This document shows, piece by piece, positions 19,128 to 26,055 of a DNA stretch of 64,000 bases. The notes under the pieces were generated by a model, which was not told where the DNA came from, searched no databases, and was given only the letters and a program-made list of their open reading frames with translations. How positions within the stretch are numbered: position 1 is the stretch's first letter; each line of letters starts with the position of its first letter. The DNA comes from Clostridium sp. Cult3 (GTDB taxonomy: Bacteria > Bacillota > Clostridia > Tissierellales > Tepidimicrobiaceae): positions 1 through 64,000 of the forward strand of contig NZ_PPXY01000023.1 in assembly GCF_021655115.1 (NCBI RefSeq), given 5' to 3'. The position numbers were made by a program, and so were the translations under genes.

Positions 19128-19844
19128 TTACTCCTCCTTTACATGAGTACCTATTTTTTTCCCTAATACTACATCAATAATATTATTAGGTTCATCAATA
19201 CCAAAAACTATCAATGGTATTTTATTATCCATACATAAAGAAGTCGCAGTAGAATCCATAATCCCTAACCCCATATTTAGAATATCAATATATCTTAGGG
19301 TGTCAAACTTTTTAGCAGATGAATTAATATATGGGTCAGAATCATAAACTCCATCTACTCCCTTTTTAGCCAACAAAATTACCTCTGCTTCTATTTCAGC
19401 GGCCCTTAATGCAGCCGCAGTATCTGTTGAAAAATAGGGATTCCCGGAACCAGCTGCAAATATAACAACTCTACCCTTTTCAAGATGGCGTATTGCTCTT
19501 CTTCTTATGTATGGTTCAGCAATTTGTCTCATCTCAATAGCTGTTTGAACTCTTGTTATAACTCCAATGTCTTCTAGAGCATCTTGTAGAGCTAAAGCAT
19601 TTATTACTGTACCTAACATTCCCATATAGTCAGAAGTTGTCCTATCCATTGTCTCTGCACTCCTGCCTCTCCAAAAATTACCGCCACCTACTACTATCGC
19701 TACTTCTACTCCTATATCCTGTAAACTCTTAATCTCTTTAGAAATCCTATTAACAGTTTCAGCATCTATTCCATGTCCTTTATCACCAGCTAAAGCCTCA
19801 CCACTTAGTTTTAGCACAATCCTCTTAAAAATTGGTTCCGTCAT
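19128..19844 (-). CDS. pyrH: UMP kinase
   Basis: Phosphorylates UMP to UDP; a hexameric amino-acid-kinase fold enzyme regulated by GTP and UTP in relatives. The 238-residue sequence has [14 protein letters not shown] at the start, [11 protein letters not shown] near residue 52, [14 protein letters not shown], and the [19 protein letters not shown] region near 130. GGAGGG lies before the ATG. It follows tsf after a long palindrome that likely reduces transcription between the two. Confidence 0.97.
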   Translation of the reverse strand: MTEPIFKRIVLKLSGEALAGDKGHGIDAETVNRISKEIKSLQDIGVEVAIVVGGGNFWRGRSAETMDRTTSDYMGMLGTVINALALQDALEDIGVITRVQTAIEMRQIAEPYIRRRAIRHLEKGRVVIFAAGSGNPYFSTDTAAALRAAEIEAEVILLAKKGVDGVYDSDPYINSSAKKFDTLRYIDILNMGLGIMDSTATSLCMDNKIPLIVFGIDEPNNIIDVVLGKKIGTHVKEE

Positions 19845-19891
19845 ACAAACCCTCCCTTGTATAGTTGGTAAGTTGTCTTATATCTTATTTA

Positions 19892-19919
19892 AATGGAGAA
19901 CAACTAGTTGTTCTCCATT
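19892..19919 (-). terminator. Perfect 28-base palindrome between tsf and pyrH
   Basis: A 12-bp stem beginning AATGGAGAACAA with a CTAG loop forms a perfect inverted repeat, three bases past the tsf stop. The following minus-strand sequence (TTTAAATAAG) is only weakly U-rich, so it may be a partial terminator, an RNase-processing or 3'-end stability element rather than a strong stop. Confidence 0.6.
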
Positions 19920-19922
19920 AAA

Positions 19923-20570
19923 TTACATATTCATCTGCTTTGCTACTTCATCAGCAAAGTTTTCTTCTCTTTTTTCTAAACCTTCTCCCACTTCATATCT
20001 TTCAAATCGTCTAATTTTGATATTTTCACCTATCTTAGCAATTTTTTCATTCAACAGATCTTGTACCTTGATACTTGGCTCTCTAATAAAAGGCTGATCT
20101 AATAAGCATATTTGTTCATAAAACTTCTCCAGTCTTCCTTCAACTATTTTTTCAGCTATATGCTTTGGTTTTCCTTCATTTACAACTTGATGGATTAATA
20201 TTTCTTTCTCTCTTTCTACTTCTTCCTCTGGAACATCTTCCCTACTTACATATTTTGGGCTCGAAGCTGCTACTTGCATAGCCATATCCCTGACAAAATC
20301 CTTAAATTCATCAGTTTTTGCTACAAAATCAGTTTCGGAATTAACCTCTATTAAAACTCCAATTCTACCACCATGTATATATGCATCAACCAAACCTTCA
20401 GCTGCTATTCTTCCTGATTTTTTAGCAGCCTTTGATAACCCTTTTTCCCTAAGTAAAACAACCGCTTTTTCAATATCCCCATCGGTTTCTACTAAAGCAT
20501 TTTTACAGTCAAGCATTCCAGCTCCAGTTCTCTCTCTCAACTCTTTTACCTGTGCAGCACTAATACTCAT
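19923..20570 (-). CDS. tsf: Translation elongation factor Ts, short form
   Basis: Exchanges GDP for GTP on EF-Tu. The 215-residue protein carries the N-terminal module [22 protein letters not shown], the conserved [14 protein letters not shown] (the EF-Tu contact) and ends with a helix. At 215 residues it is much shorter than the roughly 283-293-residue E. coli and B. subtilis proteins, with one core subdomain reduced; shortened forms of this kind occur in clostridia and Thermus. The end of the protein looks complete, so this is not a truncation. It follows rpsB. Confidence 0.97.
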   Translation of the reverse strand: MSISAAQVKELRERTGAGMLDCKNALVETDGDIEKAVVLLREKGLSKAAKKSGRIAAEGLVDAYIHGGRIGVLIEVNSETDFVAKTDEFKDFVRDMAMQVAASSPKYVSREDVPEEEVEREKEILIHQVVNEGKPKHIAEKIVEGRLEKFYEQICLLDQPFIREPSIKVQDLLNEKIAKIGENIKIRRFERYEVGEGLEKREENFADEVAKQMNM

Positions 20571-20591
20571 CTAATCCCTCCTCTTATTGTT

Positions 20592-20638
20592 AAAAATGGT
20601 AAGAGCCGTAAGGGAATACCTCCCTTTAAACCCTTACC
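20592..20638 (-). terminator. Intercistronic hairpin between rpsB and tsf with alternative pairings
   Basis: Outer arms GGTAAG (20598-20603) and CTTACC (20633-20638) enclose a smaller AAGGGA/TCCCTT hairpin; on the minus strand the structure is followed by ATTTTTAAC. A competing pairing GTAAGGG with CCCTTAC is possible in the same stretch. It may act as an attenuator between the S2 and EF-Ts genes. Confidence 0.55.
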
Positions 20639-20644
20639 CTTTTT

Positions 20645-21352
20645 TTATTCTTCCACATCTTCTATTTGTTCACCTTGTTTACCCTCTAATATAGCGTTCG
20701 CCATAGTTTCCGTTAGCAATTTAACAGCTCTAATTGCATCATCATTTCCTGGTATTACATAGTCGATTTCATCTGGGTCGCAATTAGTGTCCACTATAGC
20801 TACTACAGGTATGCCAAGTATTCTTGCCTCGTTTACTGCTATTCTTTCTTTTCTAGGGTCTACTACAAATAATGCATCTGGAATTCTATCCATGTTTTTA
20901 ATACCTGATAGGAATTTTTCAAGTCTATCCCTTTCGTGGTTAAGTTGTATTACTTCCTTTTTAGGTAAAACATCGAATATTCCATCTTCCTCCATCTTTT
21001 CTAGCTCATGAAGCCTATCGATCCTTTTCCTGATAGTCTTATAATTGGTAAGCATTCCTCCAAGCCATCTTTGGTTCACATAATGCATGCCACATCTTTT
21101 AGCTTCAGCTTCAATTGCTTCTTGAGCCTGTTTCTTAGTCCCAACAAATAGGACTTGACCACCTTCAGCAGCAATTTCTTTCATGAAGTCATAAGCTTCT
21201 TCTACCTTTTTTACTGTCCTTTGCAAATCTATAATATAGATTCCATTTCTTTCAGTAAAAATATACTCAGCCATCTTGGGATTCCATCTTCTAGTCTGAT
21301 GCCCAAAATGAACTCCCGCCTCTAAAAGACCTTTCATAGTAATAACTGACAT
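20645..21352 (-). CDS. rpsB: 30S ribosomal protein S2
   Basis: A 235-residue small-subunit protein. Family motifs are [24 protein letters not shown] at the start (its core [15 protein letters not shown]), [28 protein letters not shown], and the C-terminal [24 protein letters not shown] region. Length is typical. The ATG has a GGAGGTGAA site 7 bases upstream. It is the first gene after the motility operon and has its own promoter and a leader with a stable hairpin. Confidence 0.98.
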   Translation of the reverse strand: MSVITMKGLLEAGVHFGHQTRRWNPKMAEYIFTERNGIYIIDLQRTVKKVEEAYDFMKEIAAEGGQVLFVGTKKQAQEAIEAEAKRCGMHYVNQRWLGGMLTNYKTIRKRIDRLHELEKMEEDGIFDVLPKKEVIQLNHERDRLEKFLSGIKNMDRIPDALFVVDPRKERIAVNEARILGIPVVAIVDTNCDPDEIDYVIPGNDDAIRAVKLLTETMANAILEGKQGEQIEDVEE

Positions 21353-21447
21353 ATTCTATTCACCTCCAAGTTTTATTCCTCCACTCCCATCATCTACCTA
21401 AGGAACCCTTAGGCACTACCTTAAGTATCAAGGAATGTGTGTAATCA
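21353..21447 (-). promoter_or_regulatory. Structured 5' leader of rpsB
   Basis: About 95 bases between the predicted transcription start and the rpsB ATG. It contains a 7-bp hairpin CCTAAGG/CCTTAGG (21397-21403 with 21407-21413) with a 3-base loop and, further upstream, a CTTAAG segment that could compete for pairing. Autogenous S2 leaders are known in several phyla; assignment here is only by position and length. Confidence 0.4.
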
Positions 21448-21454
21448 CTCTAGT

Positions 21455-21483
21455 AGTATACCATATACAAAGCTATTAATCAA
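21455..21483 (-). promoter_or_regulatory. Sigma-A-type promoter for rpsB-tsf
   Basis: TTGATT (21478-21483) and TATACT (21455-21460) on the minus strand have an exact 17-base spacer. The -35 begins only 11 bases after the stop of the last motility gene. No terminator separates them, so read-through from the motility operon should add to this promoter. Confidence 0.75.
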
Positions 21484-21493
21484 TATATTACAA

Positions 21494-21982
21494 TTAATTA
21501 TTTCCATATAGATTATCTTGAATTTTTTTTATTATTTCTACCTCTCTAATACCTTTATTTAATTTTTTTGCAATTTCTTCAACAGAAAATCCTTTATTAT
21601 TTAAGCTTACAATTTCATCATATATTTCTATAGTTAATGTGTTGGTTTTATTAATGTCATTCTTTGTTACAGGTTTCTTCACCAGTTGTTTGATATCCCC
21701 ATCTCTGTTAGAATTATCACATTCTTTTTTCTCTTCTTTATTAGCTCCAACATTCACTTTAAAATCTTCAAACTTGGTTAAACTTAAATCTATTAATTCT
21801 TCAAAACTTTCAAGACTGTTTTCGATAAAAAGATAATAATCTTTGATATTGTGATGAATATGAATTAATTCATCATAAATATCTTTCTCTTCTTTTGTAA
21901 TTTTATTAATATACACTAAGGAAAAAATAATACATATTACTCCAATAGCTATCAATAGAATGCTCAATATAATGCACCTCAA
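21494..21982 (-). CDS. SwrB-like membrane-anchored protein (DUF6115-type)
   Basis: A 162-residue protein with one N-terminal transmembrane helix (about residues 3-24), a helical, probably coiled-coil cytoplasmic stretch (25-75), a low-complexity charged linker (78-110) and a C-terminal helix-turn-helix-like module (VSLNNKGFSVEEIAKKLNKG, about 128-148). This layout, and the location between sigD and rpsB, match B. subtilis SwrB, which promotes assembly of the basal body by acting with FliF/FliG/FliP. I did not align it, so orthology is inference. It is the final gene of the motility operon. Confidence 0.6.
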   Translation of the reverse strand: MRCIILSILLIAIGVICIIFSLVYINKITKEEKDIYDELIHIHHNIKDYYLFIENSLESFEELIDLSLTKFEDFKVNVGANKEEKKECDNSNRDGDIKQLVKKPVTKNDINKTNTLTIEIYDEIVSLNNKGFSVEEIAKKLNKGIREVEIIKKIQDNLYGNN

Positions 21983-21983
21983 A

Positions 21984-22298
21984 TCATATTCTAATATCTA
22001 TAGTTCCGCCAATACTATCATTGTCTATATTATCCTTTTTCTTTTCTTCATCTCCATCATCTTGCTTCCTCTTATATTGATTCTTATTATTCTTATTCCT
22101 TTTGTTTGTATCTATTGTAGAATTCTCTGTTTTGTTGGTATCCCGAACTTTGCTAATATCCTGTTTTATCCGTCTTTCCTGCTGTACAAGCCCTTGCTCT
22201 GCTTGGACCTTTGGTTTGTCATTTTCTATTTGTTTTACTTTAGATACCTCTTGAGCTTTGGAAACCAAACTAGTATAGTCAACAGGTCTAATTGACAT
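21984..22298 (-). CDS. Small conserved-looking motility-operon protein of unknown function
   Basis: A 104-residue hydrophilic protein. The N-terminus MSIRPVDYTSLVSKAQEVSK is followed by a short helical segment, then about 50 residues of Lys/Asn/Asp/Glu-rich low-complexity sequence, and a hydrophobic C-terminus GGTIDIRI. No transmembrane helix or known domain. Similar short genes with an IRPV-type start lie near sigD in other clostridial motility operons as I recall; no function is established. One base separates it from the SwrB-like gene, with fapA upstream. Confidence 0.75.
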   Translation of the reverse strand: MSIRPVDYTSLVSKAQEVSKVKQIENDKPKVQAEQGLVQQERRIKQDISKVRDTNKTENSTIDTNKRNKNNKNQYKRKQDDGDEEKKKDNIDNDSIGGTIDIRI

Positions 22299-22308
22299 AA
22301 AATCACTC

Positions 22309-23721
22309 CTAATAGGGACCTACTCTTATTTCCCCTCCATCCCTGTAAAAAGTACACCTTTCCAATTCATCCCTCACATAAAAAGTGCTACTTCCTATGA
22401 TTATTCTTACTCCAGGATATACAGTCTCTGCTACTTTTATTCTACCTCTATTTACATTGTCCATATTAACTTTTATAATTTCATACTCATCTTTTAGCTT
22501 TTGTAGCTCATTTAATAAGCTATCTTTTGTTTTTAATAATCTAACATACATCCGTGCCTTTTCATCATTTAAACGATTAGTCTTCTTTAGATTATCTAAC
22601 AAAACTAAGGATTTTGTAATCTTGCCTAAATTATCTTCTATAGTATCGATACTGTTTTTTAACTCTTCGATTCTTAACTTGGTATTAGGGTCTACGCCTA
22701 CCTCCAAAACAGTCACCGTGGCCATAGTAGAACCTATGGTATTGGCTCTAATCTCTCTTCCAGCTCTACATACACCACCTACTATTAACCCTCTCTTTCC
22801 CAGTACGGTTATACTGTCTTTACTGCTAACCTGGCTATGCATAATAGCTTCAGCTGCAATATTTCTCCCAACATCTAATATAGCATTTTCAACAAACTTC
22901 GTAACCACATTCCCCTTGGTTTTTATAGTTAGCCTATTATAACCTTGTATACCTTGTTTAACTACTATATCTCCATTATTTTCAATATATGCGCCTTCCA
23001 CCACTCCTCTAACTTCTACATCACCTTCAGCTCTTATTTGAAATCCATTTAAAACATTTTCCTTTACTATAACGGTACCATTAAAATCAATATTTCCAAC
23101 CTTGTTGTCCACATTATCTACTTCAAATACTTCAGATACAATAACCCTTCCATCTTTTAATTCCACTAACCCATCCTTTTCGGATGCTAAATACATTCCA
23201 TTATCCAGAAGTCTAACATTTTTACCAAATCTAAGTCTTGGGATTTTTCCCTTCTTATAGGGTACTGGTTCTCCAGTTACTTTGTATCCATTTTGTCCTT
23301 CTAAAGGGGGGACCAGCTCAGCTAATATATCTCCTTTTTTTACATTATTGATGATTCCCAATTCCCTATAATCAACAGTATCATCCTCTAATAACTTTGG
23401 AATTAGTTTTTTCTCTACATCAAAGTGATATTTTATATACCCGTCTTTCCCATTCAATGGTTCTATTCCCTTGGCAATACAGGTCCTTTCACCGTAATAC
23501 TCATTTTGTAGCAACCTTTTCAATTCGTCCTCTTTTAACCCTACCTTAATAATATCCTTTACTTGATTAATTATCTTCTCTATATGTATTTGATTATATT
23601 TTAGATCTCCTTGAGACTTTCTTTCCAAAACACTATTGCCTTCGTCCTGAACCAATGTAATAAATCCATTCATTCCATCCCTAGAAATATCAAGTATTAT
23701 ATTTGGAGAAATTTTCAACAT
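22309..23721 (-). CDS. fapA: FapA / DUF342 family protein
   Basis: About 470 residues of the FapA (DUF342) family, a polymer-like beta-repeat protein. The N-terminal part (1-130) is mixed; residues about 140-340 form the repetitive beta-helix stretch (VELKDGRVIV, GNIDFNGTVIVKENVLNGFQIRAEGDVEV, GDIVVKQGIQGYN and so on, quoted in short parts); residues 350-420 form a coiled coil; the end carries a small beta domain. FapA proteins bind and regulate polar or flagellar components in Vibrio; in clostridia the role is unclear. I use the ATG at 23721, six bases after GGGAGG; the longer reading begins inside sigD. Confidence 0.85.
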   Translation of the reverse strand: MLKISPNIILDISRDGMNGFITLVQDEGNSVLERKSQGDLKYNQIHIEKIINQVKDIIKVGLKEDELKRLLQNEYYGERTCIAKGIEPLNGKDGYIKYHFDVEKKLIPKLLEDDTVDYRELGIINNVKKGDILAELVPPLEGQNGYKVTGEPVPYKKGKIPRLRFGKNVRLLDNGMYLASEKDGLVELKDGRVIVSEVFEVDNVDNKVGNIDFNGTVIVKENVLNGFQIRAEGDVEVRGVVEGAYIENNGDIVVKQGIQGYNRLTIKTKGNVVTKFVENAILDVGRNIAAEAIMHSQVSSKDSITVLGKRGLIVGGVCRAGREIRANTIGSTMATVTVLEVGVDPNTKLRIEELKNSIDTIEDNLGKITKSLVLLDNLKKTNRLNDEKARMYVRLLKTKDSLLNELQKLKDEYEIIKVNMDNVNRGRIKVAETVYPGVRIIIGSSTFYVRDELERCTFYRDGGEIRVGPY

Positions 23722-23734
23722 ATAATACCTCCCA

Positions 23735-24481
23735 TCAGCTTTCAATAAGCCCTTCTTTTATGAGTTGGTTTTTAAGCCCTAATATAGCCTTACTATGTAT
23801 CTGCGATATTCTAGACTCTGACAGCTCTAAAATATACCCAATCTCCTTGTAAGTTAATTCTTCATAATAATATAAAGATATTACTGTCTTTTCTTTTACT
23901 GGCAGTCTATCTATTGTGTCTACTAGTATTTCTTTTAATTCCTTATCTTCGTATATTTGTTCCGGTGTATCAGTTTTATTTTCATCTTCAATATTATGCT
24001 CCCCTTTGTTGATTAGTATGTCCTCTAAGGATGTAATGTTGAACGTCGATATATCGGCCAATGCAGATTCTAGCGCATCTAATGAAATGTTTAAATATTT
24101 TGCTAATTCAATATTAGATGGTGTTCTTCCCAAATCATTTTCTAACTTTATCATGGCATCTTGTATTTCTTTAGACCTTTTTCTTAAAGATCTGGGAATC
24201 CAATCCAACTTCCTTATATTATCTATAATAGCTCCTTTTATTCTAATTTGAGCATAAGTTTCAAATTTTATATTTTTAGTAATATCATAGCGTTCAATAC
24301 TATCTATTAGCCCCATTACTCCAAAGCCTACCAAATCATCGTATTCTACCTTGCTAGCATAGTAATTATACATTCTACCTGCCATTATTTTTACTAAATC
24401 TAAATATTCTTCAATTATTAGTTGTTTTATTTCTCTATCCTTTGTTTTCGAATATTTTAACCATAATTCATCCCTATTCAC
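23735..24481 (-). CDS. sigD: RNA polymerase sigma-28 factor (SigD/FliA)
   Basis: A 248-residue sigma-70 family factor of the FliA/WhiG type that transcribes late flagellar and chemotaxis genes. Region 2 has YDDLVGFGVMGLIDSIERYD and a KFETYAQIRIKGAIID stretch, region 3 WIPRSLRKR, and region 4 the helix-turn-helix LTYKEIGYILELSESRISQIHSKA. It lies after cheD and before fapA, so it is transcribed from the same long unit it helps control, as in B. subtilis where distance from the promoter affects its level. Confidence 0.97.
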   Translation of the reverse strand: MNRDELWLKYSKTKDREIKQLIIEEYLDLVKIMAGRMYNYYASKVEYDDLVGFGVMGLIDSIERYDITKNIKFETYAQIRIKGAIIDNIRKLDWIPRSLRKRSKEIQDAMIKLENDLGRTPSNIELAKYLNISLDALESALADISTFNITSLEDILINKGEHNIEDENKTDTPEQIYEDKELKEILVDTIDRLPVKEKTVISLYYYEELTYKEIGYILELSESRISQIHSKAILGLKNQLIKEGLIES

Positions 24482-24504
24482 TACAATTACCTCCCTGTAG
24501 GAAA

Positions 24505-24987
24505 CTAAATGACCTTAACGCCATGTCCAATTGTTTTTACCAATAATGAACCGTCTTCTGCATCTAACTCAATAGTTCTACCATAGTTTCCACCAGTATC
24601 CTCAGAGATGATTCTAATGTTTAATTCCTTTAACTTTTCTTTGGTAGCTTGTATGTTTCTTTCTCCAATTTTTAATATACTACTATTGTTGTTAAAGGAA
24701 AACATTTGAGCACCACCAACAATCTTTGCAATTAGTCTCTCTTTTACAGCCCCTTCTTTAACCATCCTTGCTATCAATAACTCAATACCCGTATCAGCAA
24801 ATTTAGCTTTATTTTCGTTGTTTTTTATCTCCTTACTAGAAGGTAACATAATATGAGCTAAACCTGCAACTCTATTAGGTTTATCATATAAAGCTATACC
24901 TACACATGAACCTAAGCCAAGAGTTGTCAATATCCCAGGTGCTTTAATCACGTTTAAATCTGCCATTCCAACTTTAATAACTCCCAT
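24505..24987 (-). CDS. cheD: Chemoreceptor glutamine deamidase CheD
   Basis: A 160-residue CheD that deamidates receptor glutamines and, in B. subtilis, binds CheC to adjust adaptation. The catalytic Cys lies in LGLGSCVGIALYD (near residue 28) and the His in GLAHIMLP (near 46). The later AKIVGGAQMFSF and GRTIELDAEDGSLLVK segments match the family. It is next to cheC, two bases downstream, which supports the functional pair. Confidence 0.96.
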   Translation of the reverse strand: MGVIKVGMADLNVIKAPGILTTLGLGSCVGIALYDKPNRVAGLAHIMLPSSKEIKNNENKAKFADTGIELLIARMVKEGAVKERLIAKIVGGAQMFSFNNNSSILKIGERNIQATKEKLKELNIRIISEDTGGNYGRTIELDAEDGSLLVKTIGHGVKVI

Positions 24988-24988
24988 A

Positions 24989-25597
24989 TTACAATACCCC
25001 TAAACTCGATAGTATTTTTTCAAAAGAGCTCATATCCGGTAATAAAAACAGATTGCCCTTTACAGTATTTTCCCCTTCCTCAAATACAGTTTCAATAAAT
25101 AAAACTTGATCAGCGATACAACCAAATTGAATAGCCGGTACACTTAAAATCGCTCCTGCCATATCTATGGCTAAAGATGGTACAGAAACTGTTATTTTTA
25201 GTCCCGTTAAAGCACTCAAAGAATTAACATAGGAAGAAGCTAATATATTACCCACCTCTGATAACGCAGAGATGGCCATAGGATCTAATTCCTCTACGGT
25301 GTAATCTCTATTTAATAACATATTGGTTAAATTGATAGCCGATTCTATATCCAATATAAACATTATATTTCCCTCAACTTCATCATTAAGATCTAGATAT
25401 ATACCAGCAACCAGTTCCTCTTCTCCCCCCAATACCGCTGCAACCTCATTAAATTCTAAAATTCTTACCTGAGGCACACTCATATCTACACGTTTAGACA
25501 ACATGCTCGATAAGGCTGTAACGGCATTTCCAGAGCCAATATTACCTATCTCTCCTAATACATCTATCATCATATTGTTTAAGTTTTCCACATCCAT
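24989..25597 (-). CDS. cheC: CheY-P phosphatase CheC
   Basis: A 202-residue CheC with the two signature half-sites: LGEIGNIGSGNAVTALSSML near residue 15 and LSEVGNILASSYVNSLSALTG near 110, each supplying the Glu and Asn used to dephosphorylate CheY-P. The size and two-site arrangement are those of CheC, not of the one-site CheX. Activity is boosted by CheD, encoded next. Its paralogue FliY, encoded upstream in the same operon, carries the same double motif. Confidence 0.95.
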   Translation of the reverse strand: MDVENLNNMMIDVLGEIGNIGSGNAVTALSSMLSKRVDMSVPQVRILEFNEVAAVLGGEEELVAGIYLDLNDEVEGNIMFILDIESAINLTNMLLNRDYTVEELDPMAISALSEVGNILASSYVNSLSALTGLKITVSVPSLAIDMAGAILSVPAIQFGCIADQVLFIETVFEEGENTVKGNLFLLPDMSSFEKILSSLGVL

Positions 25598-25610
25598 AGT
25601 TAGCGCTCCC

Positions 25611-26042
25611 TTAATATTCCAATATTTTAGATAGGTTTAATAGGATAATTAACCTATCTGAGGTTTTACCTATTCCACTTACATATTCTATGAATTTGTT
25701 ATTTTCACTTGTAGGAGGCTTGTCTATATTTTCCTTACGGATTTCTAACACCTCCGAAGAAGAGTCGACGATTAATCCTGCAACTATATCATCTACCGTA
25801 ACGATGACTATTCGAGAGTTTTTATCTACCTCTTGTTCTTCCATGCCTAGTTTTCTTCTCAAATTTATTACGGGAATTACTTCACCTCTTAAATTAGTTA
25901 CACCTGTAACATGATCGGGTGCATTAGGCACCCTAGTGGTTTTGCCCATCTTTTCTATGGATATTACATTATATATAGGTAAACCATAATATTCTTCACC
26001 TAATTTAGATATTACATATTTATTTTCAGCTTCAGAAGACAT
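25611..26042 (-). CDS. cheW: Chemotaxis coupling protein CheW
   Basis: A 143-residue SH3-like adaptor linking chemoreceptors to CheA. The sequence has the family shape: YVISKLGEEYYGLPIYNV, IEKMGKTTRVPNAPDHVTGVTNLRGEVIPVINLR (read in short parts), RIVIVTVDD and the final SDRLIILLNLSKIL. The NLRGEVIPVI stretch that contacts receptor and CheA is intact. It follows cheA by 13 bases. Confidence 0.97.
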   Translation of the reverse strand: MSSEAENKYVISKLGEEYYGLPIYNVISIEKMGKTTRVPNAPDHVTGVTNLRGEVIPVINLRRKLGMEEQEVDKNSRIVIVTVDDIVAGLIVDSSSEVLEIRKENIDKPPTSENNKFIEYVSGIGKTSDRLIILLNLSKILEY

Positions 26043-26055
26043 AGCCGGTCCTCCT

